Below are positions 35,116-48,755 of a DNA stretch of 64,000 nt, one piece after another. The stretch comes from Diadophis punctatus similis (lineage: Eukaryota; Chordata; Lepidosauria; Squamata; Dipsadidae). A model generated the notes under the pieces. It ran no database searches. It saw only the letters and a list, made by a program, of their open reading frames with translations, and was not told the DNA's origin. Where the stretch lies: contig JALIGW010000057.1 of the NCBI GenBank assembly GCA_023053685.1, positions 1,476,710 through 1,540,709 on the forward strand, written 5' to 3'. Numbering within the stretch: the stretch's first letter is position 1; every line of letters starts with the position of its first letter. Position numbers and translations under genes: made by a program.

Positions 35116-38100
35116 AAGATGTGAAAAAGCAGAGTTCAAAGATTATGCTGAAATCTACAACTTCAATTTCTCTAGCTGACATTTTCCAGATGTGTGGAAG
35201 CAGAGTTCCAGGATTATGCTGAAATCTGCCTCTGCATTTTCCCTCTGGCTGACATTTTCCAGGTGTGTAGAAGCAGAGTTCAGGATTATGCTAAAATCTG
35301 TCTTGCAATTTTTCTCCAGGTGAAATTTTCCAGATGTGCAGAAGCAGAGTTCAAGGATTATGCTGAAATCTGCCTCTGCATTTTCCCTCTAGCTGACATT
35401 TTCCAGAGGTGCAGAAGCAGAGTTCAAAGATTATGCTGAAATCTACCACATCAATTTCTTTCTAGCTGACATTTTCCAGGTGTGTGGAAGCAGAGTTCCA
35501 AGATTATGCTGACATCTACGACATCAATTCCTCTCTAGCTGACATTTTCCAGATGTGCAGAAGCAGGGTTCCAGGATTATGCTGAAATCTGCCTCTGCAT
35601 TTTCCCTCTAGCTGACCTTTTCAAGATGTGAAAAAGCAGAGTTCAAAGATAATGCTGAAATCTACAACTTCAATTTCTCTAGCTTACATTTTCCAGATGT
35701 GTGGAAGCAGAGTTCCAGGATTATGCTGAAATCTGCCTCTGCATTTTCCCTTTAGCTGACATTTTCAAGGTGTGTAGAAGCAGAGTTTCAGGATTATGCT
35801 GAAATCAGCCTCTGCATTTTCTCTCTAGCTGAGATTTTCCAGATGTGCAGAAGCAGAGTTCAAACATTATGCTGAAATCTACAACATTAATTTCTCTCTA
35901 GCTAAAATTTTCCAGATGTGCAGAAGCAGAGTTCCAGGATTATGCTGAAATCTGCCTTGCAAGTTCTCTCTATCTGACATTTTCCAGATGTGTGGAAGCA
36001 GAGTTTCAGGATTATGCTGAAATCTGTCTTGCAATTTTTTTCCAGGTGAAATTTTCCAGATGTGGAGAAGCAGAGTTCCAAGATTATGCTTAAATCTGCC
36101 TTGCAATTTCTCTCTAGCTGACGTTTTTGAGATTTGCGGAAGCAAAGTTCAAACATTATGCTGAAATCTACAACATCAATTTCTCCCTAGCTAACATTTT
36201 CCAGATGTGCAGAAGCAGAGTTCCAGGATTATGCTGAAATCTGCCTTCCAATTTCTCTCTAGCTGACATTTTCCAGATGTGCACAAGCAGAGTTCCAGGA
36301 TTATGCTAAAACCTGCCTCTGCATTTTCTCTCTAGCTGACATTTTCCAGATGTGCAGAAGCAGAGTTCAAAGATTATGCTGAAATCTGCCTCTGCATTTT
36401 CTCTCTAGCTGACATTTTCGAGACGTGCAGAAGCAGATTTCAAACATTATGCTGAAATCTACAACATCAATTTCTCTCTAGCTAACATTTTCCAGATGTG
36501 AAGAAGCAGAGTTCCAGGATTATGCTGAAATCTGCCTCTGCATTTTCCCTCTAGCTGACATTTTCAAGATGTGAAAAAGCAGAGTTCAAAGATTATGCTG
36601 AAATCTACAACTTCAATTTCTCTAGCTGACATTTTCCAGATGTGTGGAAGCAGAGTTCCAGGATTATGCTGAAATCTGCCTCTGCATTTTCCCTCTAGCT
36701 GACATTTCCCAGGTGTGTAGAAGCAGAGTTCAGGATTATGCTAAAATCTGTCTTGCAATTTTTCTCCAGGTGAAATTTTCCAGATGTGGAGAAGCAGAGT
36801 TCCAAGATTATGCTGAAATCTGCCTTGCAATTTCTCTCTAGCTGACATTTTCGAGATTTGCGGAAGCAAAGTTCAAACATTATGCTGAAATCTACAACAT
36901 CAATTTCTCCCAAGCTAACATTTTGCAGATGTGGAGAAGCAGAGTTCCAGGATTATGCTGAAATCTGCCTTCCAATTTCTCTCTAGCTGACATTTTCCAG
37001 ATGTGCACAAGCAGAGTTCCAGGATTATGCTAAAATCTGCCTCTGCATTTTCCCTCTAGCTGACATTTTCAAGATGTGCAGAAGCAGAGTTCAAAGATTA
37101 TGCTGAAATATACCACATAAATTTTCCCCAGCTGACATTTTCCAGATGTGCAGTAGAAGAGTTCCAAGATTATGCTGAAATCTGCCTCTGAATTTTCCCT
37201 TTAGCTGACATTTTCAAGGTGTGTAGAAGCAGAGTTCCACGATTATGCTGAAATCAGCCTCTGCATTTCTCTTTAGCTGACATTTTCGAGATGTGCAGAA
37301 GCAGAGTTCAAACATTATGCTGAAATCTACAACATTAATTTCTCTCTAGCTAACATTTTCCAGATGTGCAGAGGCAGAGTTCCAGGATTATGCTGAAATC
37401 TGCCTTGCAATTTCTCTCTAGCTGATATTTTCCTGATGTGCGGTAGCAGAGTTCAAAGATTACGCTGAAATCTGCCTCTGCATTTTCCCTCTAGCTGACA
37501 TTTTCCAGGTGTGTAGAAGCAGAGTTCCAGGATTATGATGATATCTGTCTTGCAATTTTTCTCCAGGTGAAATTTTCCAGATGTGGAGAAGCAGAGGTCC
37601 AAGATTATGCTGAAATCTGCCTTGCAATTTCTGTCTAGCTCACATTTTCCAGATTTGCGGAAGCAGAGCTCAAAGATTATGCTGAAATCTACCACATCAA
37701 TTTCTCTCTAGCTGACATTTTCCAGATGTGTGGAAGCAGAGTTCCATGATTATGCTGAAATCAGCCTCTGCATTTTCCCTCTAGCTGACATTTTCCAGAC
37801 GTGCAGTAGAAGAGTTCAAAGATTATGCTGAAATCTACAACTTCAATTTCTCTAGCTGACATTTTCCAGATGTGTAGAAGCAGAGTTCCAGGATTATGCT
37901 GAAATCTGCCTCTGCATTTTCCCTCTAGCTTACATTTTCCAGATGTGCAGAAGCAGAGTTCCAGGATTATGCTAAAATCTGCCTCTGCATTTTCTCTCTA
38001 GCTGACATTTTCCAGATGTGCAGAAGCAGAGTTCAAAGATGATGCTGAAATCTACAACATCAATTTCTCCCAAGCTAACATTTTGCAGATGTGGAGAAGC

Positions 38101-38468
38101 AGAGTTCCAGGATTATGCTGAAATCTGCCTTCCAATTTCTCTCTAGCTGACATTTTCCAGATGTGCACAAGCAGAGTTCCAGGATTATGCTAAAATCTGC
38201 CTCTGCATTTTCCCTCTAGCTGACATTTTCAAGATGTGAAAAAGCAGAGTTCAAAGATTATGCTGAAATCTACAACTTCAATTTCTCTAGCTGACATTTT
38301 CCAGATGTGTGGAAGCAGAGTTCCAGGATTATGCTGAAATCTGCCTCTGCATTTTCCCTCTGGCTGACATTTTCCAGGTGTGTAGAAGCAGAGTTCAGGA
38401 TTATGCTAAAATCTGTCTTGCAATTTTTCTCCAGGTGAAATTTTCCAGATGTGCAGAAGCAGAGTTCA

Positions 38469-38891
38469 AGGATTATGCTGAAATCTACCTCTGCATTTTC
38501 CCTCTAGCTGACATTTTCCAGAGGTGCAGAAGCAGAGTTCAAAGATTATGCTGAAATCTACCACATCAATTTCTTTCTAGCTGACATTTTCCAGGTGTGT
38601 GGAAGCAGAGTTCCAAGATTATGCTGACATCTACGACATCAATTCCTCTCTAGCTGACATTTTCCAGATGTGCAGAAGCAGGGTTCCAGGATTATGCTGA
38701 AATCTACCTCTGCATTTTCCCTCTAGCTGACATTTTCCAGAGGTGCAGAAGCAGAGTTCAAAGATTATGCTGAAATCTACCACATCAATTTCTTTCTAGC
38801 TGACATTTTCCAGGTGTGTGGAAGCAGAGTTCCAAGATTATGCTGACATCTACGACATCAATTCCTCTCTAGCTGACATTTTCCAGATGTG
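38469..38891 (+). repeat. 219-bp (3-mer) tandem duplication
   Basis: Three consecutive monomers are repeated at once with offset 219 bp: the TACCTCTGC-tailed unit, the ACCACATCAATTTCTTTC unit and the ACGACATCAATTCC unit. The private change AAATCTACCTC for AAATCTGCCTC is present in both copies (38481 and 38700), so it predates this duplication. The second copy diverges at 38892, where GTGTGG replaces GTGCAG. Confidence 0.87.
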
Positions 38892-40224
38892 TGGAAGCAG
38901 AGTTCCAGGATTATGCTGAAATCTGCCTCTGCATTTTCCCTTTAGCTGACATTTTCAAGGTGTGTAGAAGCAGAGTTTCAGGATTATGCTGAAATCAGCC
39001 TCTGCATTTTCTCTCTAGCTGAGATTTTCCAGATGTGCAGAAGCAGAGTTCAAACATTATGCTGAAATCTACAACATTAATTTCTCTCTAGCTCACATTT
39101 TCCAGATGTGCAGAAGCAGAGTTCCAGGATTATGCTGAAATCTGCCTTGCAAGTTCTCTCTATCTGACATTTTCCAGATGTGTGGAAGCAGAGTTTCAGG
39201 ATTATGCTGAAATCTGTCTTGCAATTTTTCTCCAGGTGAAATTTTCCAGATGTGGAGAAGCAGAGTTCCAAGATTATGCTTAAATCTGCCTTGCAATTTC
39301 TCTCTAGCTGACGTTTTTGAGATTTGCGGAAGCAAAGTTCAAACATTATGCTGAAATCTACAACATCAATTTCTCCCTAGCTAACATTTTCCAGATGTGC
39401 AGAAGCAGAGTTCCAGGATTATGCTGAAATCTGCCTTCCAATTTCTCTCTAGCTGACATTTTCCAGATGTGCACAAGCAGAGTTCCAGGATTATGCTAAA
39501 ATCTGCCTCTGCATTTTCTCTCTAGCTGACATTTTCCAGATGTGCAGAAGCAGAGTTCAAAGATTATGCTGAAATCTGCCTCTGCATTTTCTCTCTAGCT
39601 GACATTTTCGAGACGTGCAGAAGCAGATTTCAAACATTATGCTGAAATCTACAACATCAATTTCTCTCTAGCTAACATTTTCCAGATGTGAAGAAGCAGA
39701 GTTCCAGGATTATGCTGAAATCTGCCTCTGCATTTTCCCTCTAGCTGACATTTTCAAGATGTGAAAAATCAGAGTTCAAAGATTATGCTGAAATCTACAA
39801 CTTCAATTTCTCTAGCTGACATTTTCCAGATGTGTGGAAGCAGAGTTCCAGGATTATGCTGAAATCTGCCTCTGCATTTTCCCTCTAGCTGACATTTCCC
39901 AGGTGTGTAGAAGCAGAGTTCAGGATCATGCTAAAATCTGTCTTGCAATTTTTCTCCAGGTGAAATTTTCCAGATGTGGAGAAGCAGAGTTCCAAGATTA
40001 TGCTGAAATCTGCCTTGCAATTTCTCTCTAGCTGACATTTTCGAGATTTGCGGAAGCAAAGTTCAAACATTATGCTGAAATCTACAACATCAATTTCTCC
40101 CAAGCTAACATTTTGCAGATGTGGAGAAGCAGAGTTCCAGGATTATGCTGAAATCTGCCTTCCAATTTCTCTCTAGCTGACATTTTCCAGATGTGCACAA
40201 GCAGAGTTCCAGGATTATGCTAAA

Positions 40225-40550
40225 ATCTGCCTCTGCATTTTCCCTCTAGCTGACATTTTCAAGATGTGAAAAAGCAGAGTTCAAAGATTATGCTGAAATC
40301 TACAACTTCAATTTCTCTAGCTGACATTTTCCAGATGTGTGGAAGCAGAGTTCCAGGATTATGCTGAAATCTGCCTCTGCATTTTCCCTCTAGCTGACAT
40401 TTTCAAGATGTGAAAAAGCAGAGTTCAAAGATTATGCTGAAATCTACAACTTCAATTTCTCTAGCTGACATTTTCCAGATGTGTGGAAGCAGAGTTCCAG
40501 GATTATGCTGAAATCTGCCTCTGCATTTTCCCTCTAGCTGACATTTTCCA
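40225..40550 (+). repeat. 144-bp (2-mer) tandem duplication
   Basis: The dimer made of the AAGATGTGAAAAAGCAGAG monomer and the short ACAACTTCAATTTCTCTAG monomer followed by GTGTGGAAGC is present twice in a row, with offset 144 bp (AAGATGTG at 40261 and 40405). Related modules elsewhere carry this dimer once. The boundaries are approximate. Confidence 0.75.
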
Positions 40551-41674
40551 GGTGCGTAGAAGCAGAGTTCAGGATTATGCTAAAATCTGTCTTGCAATTT
40601 TTCTCCAGGTGAAATTTTCCAGATGTGCAGAAGCAGAGTTCAAGGATTATGCTGAAATCTGCCTCTGCATTTTCCCTCTAGCTGACATTTTCCAGAGGTG
40701 CAGAAGCAGAGTTCAAAGATTATGCTGAAATCTACCACATCAATTTCTTTCTAGCTGACATTTTCCAGATGTGTGGAAGCAGAGTTCCAAGATTATGCTG
40801 ACATCTACGACATCAATTCCTCTCTAGCTGACATTTTCCAGATGTGCAGAAGCAGGGTTCCAGGATTATGCTGAAATCTGCCTCTGCATTTTCCCTCTAG
40901 CTGACCTTTTCAAGATGTGAAAAAGCAGAGTTCAAAGATAATGCTGAAATCTACAACTTCAATTTCTCTAGCTGACATTTTCCAGATGTGTGGAAGCAGA
41001 GTTCCAGGATTATGCTGAAATCTGCCTCTGCATTTTCCCTTTAGCTGACATTTTCAAGGTGTGTAGAAGCAGAGTTTCAGGATTATGCTGAAATCAGCCT
41101 CTGCATTTTCTCTCTAGCTGAGATTTTCCAGATGTGCAGAAGCAGAGTTCAAACATTATGCTGAAATCTACAACATTAATTTCTCTCTAGCTAACATTTT
41201 CCAGATGTGCAGAAGCAGAGTTCCAGGATTATGCTGAAATCTGCCTTGCAATTTCTCTCTATCTGACATTTTCCAGATGTGTGGAAGCAGAGTTTCAGGA
41301 TTATGCTGAAATCTGTCTTGCAATTTTTCTCCAGGTGAAATTTTCCAGATGTGGAGAAGCAGAGTTCCAAGATTATGCTTAAATCTGCCTTGCAATTTCT
41401 CTCTAGCTGACGTTTTTGAGATTTGCGGAAGCAAAGTTCAAACATTATGCTGAAATCTTCAACATCAATTTCTCCCTAGCTAACATTTTCCAGATGTGCA
41501 GAAGCAGAGTTCCAGGATTATGCTGAAATCTGCCTTCCAATTTCTCTCTAGCTGACATTTTCCAGATGTGCACAAGCAGAGTTCCAGGATTATGCTAAAA
41601 TCTGCCTCTGCATTTTCTCTCTAGCTGACATTTTCCAGATGTGCAGAAGCAGAGTTCAAAGATTATGCTGAAAT

Positions 41675-44600
41675 CTGCCTCTGCATTTTCTCTCTAGCTG
41701 ACATTTTCGAGACGTGCAGAAGCAGATTTCAAACATTATGCTGAAATCTACAACATCAATTTCTCTCTAGCTAACATTTTCCAGATGTGCAGAAGCAGAG
41801 TTCCAGGATTATGCTGAAATCTGCCTCTGCATTTTCCCTCTAGCTGACATTTTCAAGATGTGAAAAAGCAGAGTTCAAAGATTATGCTGAAATCTACAAC
41901 TTCAATTTCTCTAGCTGACATTTTCCAGATGTGTGGAAGCAGAGTTCCAGGATTATGATGAAATCTGCCTCTGCATTTTCCCTCTAGCTGACATTTCCCA
42001 GGTGTGTAGAAGCAGAGTTCAGGATTATGCTAAAATCTGTCTTGCAATTTTTCTCCAGGTGAAATTTTCCAGATGTGGAGAAGCAGAGTTCCAAGATTAT
42101 GCTGAAATCTGCCTTGCAATTTCTCTCTAGCTGACATTTTCGAGATTTGCGGAAGCAAAGTTCAAACATTATGCTGAAATCTACAACATCAATTTCTCCC
42201 AAGCTAACATTTTCCAGATGTGGAGAAGCAGAGTTCCAGGATTATGCTGAAATCTGCCTTCCAATTTCTCTCTAGCTGACATTTTCCAGATGTGCACAAG
42301 CAGAGTTCCAGGATTATGCTAAAATCTGCCTCTGCATTTTCCCTCTAGCTGACATTTTCAAGATGTGCAGAAGCAGAGTTCAAAGATTATGCTGAAATAT
42401 ACCACATAAATTTTCCCCAGCTGACATTTTCCAGATGTGCAGTAGAAGAGTTCCAAGATTATGCTGAAATCTGCCTCTGAATTTTCCCTTTAGCTGACAT
42501 TTTCAAGGTGTGTAGAAGCAGAGTTCCACGATTATGCTGAAATCAGCCTCTGCATTTCTCTTTAGCTGACATTTTCGAGATGTGCAGAAGCAGAGTTCAA
42601 ACATTATGCTGAAATCTACAACATTAATTTCTCTCTAGCTAACATTTTCCAGATGTGCAGAGGCAGAGTTCCAGGATTATGCTGAAATCTGCCTTGCAAT
42701 TTCTCTCTAGCTGATATTTTCCTGATGTGCGGTAGCAGAGTTCAAAGATTACGCTGAAATCTGCCTCTGCATTTTCCCTCTAGCTGACATTTTCCAGGTG
42801 TGTAGAAGCAGAGTTCCAGGATTATGATGATATCTGTCTTGCAATTTTTCTCCAGGTGAAATTTTCCAGATGTGGAGAAGCAGAGGTCCAAGATTATGCT
42901 GAAATCTGCCTTGCAATTTCTGTCTAGCTCACATTTTCCAGATTTGCGGAAGCAGAGCTCAAAGATTATGCTGAAATCTACCACATCAATTTCTCTCTAG
43001 CTGACATTTTCCAGATGTGTGGAAGCAGAGTTCCATGATTATGCTGAAATCAGCCTCTGCATTTTCCCTCTAGCTGACATTTTCCAGATGTGCAGTAGAA
43101 GAGTTCCAAGATTATGCTGAAATCTGCCTCTGAATTTTCCCTTTAGCTGACATTTTCAAGGTGTGTAGAAGCAGAGTTCCACGATTATGCTGAAATCAGC
43201 CTCTGCATTTCTCTTTAGCTGACATTTTCGAGATGTGCAGAAGCAGAGTTAAAACATTATGCTGAAATCTACAACATTAATTTCTCTCTAGCTAACATTT
43301 TCCAGATGTGCAGAGGCAGAGTTCCAGGATTATGCTGAAATCTGCCTTGCAATTTCTCTCTAGCTGATATTTTCCTGATGTGCGGTAGCAGAGTTCAAAG
43401 ATTACGCTGAAATCTGCCTCTGCATTTTCCCTCTAGCTGACATTTTCCAGGTGTGTAGAAGCAGAGTTCCAGGATTATGATGAAATCTGTCTTGCAATTT
43501 TTCTCCAGGTGAAATTTTCCAGATGTGGAGAAGCAGTGGTCCAAGATTATGCTGAAATCTGCCTTGCAATTTCTGTCTAGCTCACATTTTCCAGATTTGC
43601 GGAAGCAGAGCTCAAAGATTATGCTGAAATCTACCACATCAATTTCTCTCTAGCTGACATTTTCCAGATGTGTGGAAGCAGAGTTCCATGATTATGCTGA
43701 AATCAGCCTCTGCATTTTCTCTCTAGCTGACATTTTCGAGACGTGCAGAAGCCGATTTCAAACATTATGCTGAAATCTACAACATCAATTTCTCTCTAGC
43801 TAACATTTTCCAGATGTGCAGAAGCAGAGTTCCAGGATTATGCTGAAATCTGCCTCTGCATTTTCCCTCTAGCTGACATTTTCAAGATGTGAAAAAGCAG
43901 AGTTCAAAGATTATGCTGAAATCTACAACTTCAATTTCTCTAGCTGACATTTTCCAGATGTGTGGAAGCAGAGTTCCAGGATTATGATGAAATCTGCCTC
44001 TGCATTTTCCCTCTAGCTGACATTTCCCAGGTGTGTAGAAGCAGAGTTCAGGATTATGCTAAAATCTGTCTTGCAATTTTTCTCCAGGTGAAATTTTCCA
44101 GATGTGGAGAAGCAGAGTTCCAAGATTATGCTGAAATCTGCCTTGCAATTTCTCTCTAGCTGACATTTTCGAGATTTGCGGAAGCAAAGTTCAAACATTA
44201 TGCTGAAATCTACAACATCAATTTCTCCCAAGCTAACATTTTCCAGATGTGGAGAAGCAGAGTTCCAGGATTATGCTGAAATCTGCCTTCCAATTTCTCT
44301 CTAGCTGACATTTTCCAGATGTGCACAAGCAGAGTTCCAGGATTATGGTAAAATCTGCCTCTGCATTTTCCCTCTAGCTGACATTTTCAAGATGTGCAGA
44401 AGCAGAGTTCAAAGATTATGCTGAAATATACCACATAAATTTTCCCCAGCTGACATTTTCCAGATGTGCAGTAGAAGAGTTCCAAGATTATGCTGAAATC
44501 TGCCTCTGAATTTTCCCTTTAGCTGACATTTTCAAGGTGTGTAGAAGCAGAGTTCCACGATTATGCTGAAATCAGCCTCTGCATTTCTCTTTAGCTGACA

Positions 44601-45130
44601 TTTTCGAGATGTGCAGAAGCAGAGTTCAAACATTATGCTGAAATCTACAACATTAATTTCTCTCTAGCTAACATTTTCCAGATGTGCAGAGGCAGAGTTC
44701 CAGGATTATGCTGAAATCTGCCTTGCAATTTCTCTCTAGCTGATATTTTCCTGATGTGCGGTAGCAGAGTTCAAAGATTACGCTGAAATCTGCCTCTGCA
44801 TTTTCCCTCTAGCTGACATTTTCCAGGTGTGTAGAAGCAGAGTTCCAGGATTATGATGAAATCTGTCTTGCAATTTTTCTCCAGGTGAAATTTTCCAGAT
44901 GTGGAGAAGCAGAGGTCCAAGATTATGCTGAAATCTGCCTTGCAATTTCTGTCTAGCTCACATTTTCCAGATTTGCGGAAGCAGAGCTCAAAGATTATGC
45001 TGAAATCTACCACATCAATTTCTCTCTAGCTGACATTTTCCAGATGTGTGGAAGCAGAGTTCCATGATTATGCTGAAATCAGCCTCTGCATTTTCCCTCT
45101 AGCTGACATTTTCCAGACGTGCAGTAGAAG
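41675..45130 (+). repeat. 2,029-bp higher-order repeat (28-mer), about 1.7 copies
   Basis: Landmarks 41933, 41984 and 42742 recur at 43962, 44013 and 44771, offset 2,029 bp. The period fails near 45,113, where CCAGACGTGCAGTAG replaces CCAGATGTGCAGTAG. Private changes in copy 2 include GCAGAAGCCGATTTC near 43746 and GATTATGGTA at 44341. The 653-bp duplication at 42.4-43.7 kb is nested inside. The counterpart in the 15.8-kb copy is 57476-60931. Confidence 0.8.
42419..43735 (+). repeat. 653-bp (9-mer) tandem duplication
   Basis: Nine monomers starting at the CCAGATGTGCAGTAGAAGAG unit (42427) recur 653 bp downstream (43080). Landmark 42742 corresponds to 43395. The copies differ by substitutions: ATGATGATATC (42826) against ATGATGAAATC, GCAGAGGTCC against GCAGTGGTCC (43535), and GTTCAAACATT against GTTAAAACATT (43249). 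Confidence 0.83.
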
Positions 45131-45946
45131 AGTTCAAAGATTATGCTGAAATCTACAACTTCAATTTCTCTAGCTGACATTTTCCAGATGTGTAGAAGCA
45201 GAGTTCCAGGATTATGCTGAAATCTGCCTCTGCATTTTCCCTCTAGCTTACATTTTCCAGATGTGCAGAAGCAGAGTTCCAGGATTATGCTAAAATCTGC
45301 CTCTGCATTTTCTCTCTAGCTGACATTTTCCAGATGTGCAGAAGCAGAGTTCAAAGATGATGCTGAAATCAGCCTCTGCATTTTCTCTCTAGCTGACATT
45401 TTGAGATGTGCGGAAGCAGAGTTCAAACATTATGCTGAAATCTACAACATTAATTTCTCTCTAGCTCACATTTTCCAGATGTGCAGAAGCAGAGTTCCAG
45501 GATTATGCTGAAATATGCCTTGCATTTTCTCTCTAGCTGACATTTTCCAGATGTGCAGAAGCAGAGTTCAAAGATTATGCTGAAATCTGCCTCTGCATTT
45601 TCTCTCTAGCTGACATTTTCGAGACGTGCAGAAGCAGATTTCAAACATTATGCTGAAATCTACAACATCAATTTCTCTCTAGCTAACATTTTCCAGATGT
45701 GCAGAAGTAGAGTTCCAGGATTATGCTGAAATCTGCCTCTGCATTTTCCCTCTAGCTGACATTTTCAAGATGTGAAAAAGCAGAGTTCAAACATTATGCT
45801 GAAATCTACAACTTCAATTTCTCTAGCTGACATTTTCCAGATGTGTGGAAGCAGAGTTCCAGGATTATGCTGAAATCTGCCTCGGCATTTTCCCTCTGGC
45901 TGACATTTTCCAGGTGTGTAGAAGCAGAGTTCAGGATTATGCTAAA

Positions 45947-48755
45947 ATCTGTCTTGCAATTTTTCTCCAGGTGAAATTTTCCAGATGTGCAGAAGCAGAG
46001 TTCAAGGATTATGCTGAAATCTGCCTCTGCATTTTCCCTCTAGCTGACATTTTCCAGAGGTGCAGAAGCAGAGTTCAAAGATTATGCTGAAATCTACCAC
46101 ATCAATTTCTTTCTAGCTGACATTTTCCAGGTGTGTGGAAGCAGAGTTCCAAGATTATGCTGACATCTACGACATCAATTCCTCTCTAGCTGACATTTTC
46201 CAGATGTGCAGAAGCAGGGTTCCAGGATTATGCTGAAATCTGCCTCTGCATTTTCCCTCTAGCTGACCTTTTCAAGATGTGAAAAAGCAGAGTTCAAAGA
46301 TAATGCTGAAATCTACAACTTCAATTTCTCTAGCTGACATTTTCCAGATGTGTGGAAGCAGAGTTCCAGGATTATGCTGAAATCTGCCTCTGCATTTTCC
46401 CTTTAGCTGACATTTTCAAGGTGTGTAGAAGCAGAGTTTCAGGATTATGCTGAAATCAGCCTCTGCATTTTCTCTCTAGCTGAGATTTTCCAGATGTGCA
46501 GAAGCAGAGTTCAAACATTATGCTGAAATCTACAACATTAATTTCTCTCTAGCTAAAATTTTCCAGATGTGCAGAAGCAGAGTTCCAGGATTATGCTGAA
46601 ATCTGCCTTGCAAGTTCTCTCTATCTGACATTTTCCAGATGTGTGGAAGCAGAGTTTCAGGATTATGCTGAAATCTGTCTTGCAATTTTTCTCCAGGTGA
46701 AATTTTCCAGATGTGGAGAAGCAGAGTTCCAAGATTATGCTTAAATCTGCCTTGCAATTTCTCTCTAGCTGACGTTTTTGAGATTTGCGGAAGCAAAGTT
46801 CAAACATTATGCTGAAATCTACAACATCAATTTCTCCCTAGCTAACATTTTCCAGATGTGCAGAAGCAGAGTTCCAGGATTATGCTGAAATCTGCCTTCC
46901 AATTTCTCTCTAGCTGACATTTTCCAGATGTGCACAAGCAGAGTTCCAGGATTATGCTAAAATCTGCCTCTGCATTTTCTCTCTAGCTGACATTTTCCAG
47001 ATGTGCAGAAGCAGAGTTCCAGGATTATGCTGAAATCTGCCTCTGCATTTTCCCTCTAGCTGACATTTTCAAGATGTGAAAAAGCAGAGTTCAAAGATTA
47101 TGCTGAAATCTACAACTTCAATTTCTCTAGCTGACATTTTCCAGATGTGTGGAAGCAGAGTTCCAGGATTATGATGAAATCTGCCTCTGCATTTTCCCTC
47201 TAGCTGACATTTCCCAGGTGTGTAGAAGCAGAGTTCAAAGATTATGCTGAAATATACCACATAAATTTTCCCCAGCTGACATTTTCCAGATGTGCAGTAG
47301 AAGAGTTCCAAGATTATGCTGAAATCTGCCTCTGAATTTTCCCTTTAGCTGACATTTTCAAGGTGTGTAGAAGCAGAGTTCCACGATTATGCTGAAATCA
47401 GCCTCTGCATTTCTCTTTAGCTGACATTTTCGAGATGTGCAGAAGCAGAGTTCAAACATTATGCTGAAATCTACAACATTAATTTCTCTCTAGCTAACAT
47501 TTTCCAGATGTGCAGAGGCAGAGTTCCAGGATTATGCTGAAATCTGCCTTGCAATTTCTCTCTAGCTGATATTTTCCTGATGTGCGGTAGCAGAGTTCAA
47601 AGATTACGCTGAAATCTGCCTCTGCATTTTCCCTCTAGCTGACATTTTCCAGGTGTGTAGAAGCAGAGTTCCAGGATTATGATGAAATCTGTCTTGCAAT
47701 TTTTCTCCAGGTGAAATTTTCCAGATGTGCAGAAGCAGAGTTCAAGGATTATGCTGAAATCTGCCTCTGCATTTTCCCTCTAGCTGACATTTTCCAGAGG
47801 TGCAGAAGCAGAGTTCAAAGATTATGCTGAAATCTACCACATCAATTTCTTTCTAGCTGACATTTTCCAGGTGTGTGGAAGCAGAGTTCCAAGATTATGC
47901 TGACATCTACGACATCAATTCCTCTCTAGCTGACATTTTCCAGATGTGCAGAAGCAGGGTTCCAGGATTATGCTGAAATCTGCCTCTGCATTTTCCCTCT
48001 AGCTGACCTTTTCAAGATGTGAAAAAGCAGAGTTCAAAGATAATGCTGAAATCTACAACTTCAATTTCTCTAGCTGACATTTTCCAGATGTGTGGAAGCA
48101 GAATTCCAGGATTATGCTGAAATCTGCCTCTGCATTTTCCCTTTAGCTGACATTTTCAAGGTGTGTAGAAGCAGAGTTTCAGGATTATGCTGAAATCAGC
48201 CTCTGCATTTTCTCTCTAGCTGAGATTTTCCAGATGTGCAGAAGCAGAGTTCAAACATTATGCTGAAATCTACAACATTAATTTCTCTCTAGCTAAAATT
48301 TTCCAGATGTGCAGAAGCAGAGTTCCAGGATTATGCTGAAATCTGCCTTGCAAGTTCTCTCTATCTGACATTTTCCAGATGTGTGGAAGCAGAGTTTCAG
48401 GATTATGCTGAAATCTGTCTTGCAATTTTTCTCCAGGTGAAATTTTCCAGATGTGGAGAAGCAGAGTTCCAAGATTATGCTTAAATCTGCCTTGCAATTT
48501 CTCTCTAGCTGACGTTTTTGAGATTTGCGGAAGCAAAGTTCAAACATTATGCTGAAATCTACAACATCAATTTCTCCCTAGCTAACATTTTCCAGATGTG
48601 CAGAAGCAGAGTTCCAGGATTATGCTGAAATCTGCCTTCCAATTTCTCTCTAGCTGACATTTTCCAGATGTGCACAAGCAGAGTACCAGGATTATGCTAA
48701 AATCGGCCTCTGCATTTTCTCTCTAGCTGACATTTTCCAGATGTGCAGAAGCAGA
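45947..48755 (+). repeat. 1,740-bp higher-order repeat (24-mer), about 1.6 copies
   Basis: Landmarks 46530 and 46553 recur at 48270 and 48293, offset 1,740 bp. Copy 2 carries GCAGAATTCC near 48100, GAGTACCAGG near 48682 and AATCGGCCTC near 48702. These three variants are shared with 16860, 17445 and 17465 at offset 31,238, so copy 2 derives from the same lineage as the 1,450-bp module at 16.3-17.7 kb. The block recurs from 61748 to the window end. Confidence 0.8.

Larger units (their letters stand above)
35116..41674 (+). repeat. Composite block of 20-mer (1,450-bp) modules
   Basis: The 20-mer core recurs at 35194, 38309 and 40483. In the first and third modules the next landmark lies 1,450 bp downstream (36644 and 41933). 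In the middle module it is 1,525 bp (39834), explained by the 219-bp internal duplication at 38.5-38.9 kb minus a loss of two monomers (about 144 bp). Near 38,047 a GATGATGCTGAAATC monomer is joined to TACAACATCAATTTCTCCCA, a combination not seen in the other blocks outside its copy at 53,848; this marks another recombination join. The whole block is repeated at 50917-57475. Confidence 0.75.
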
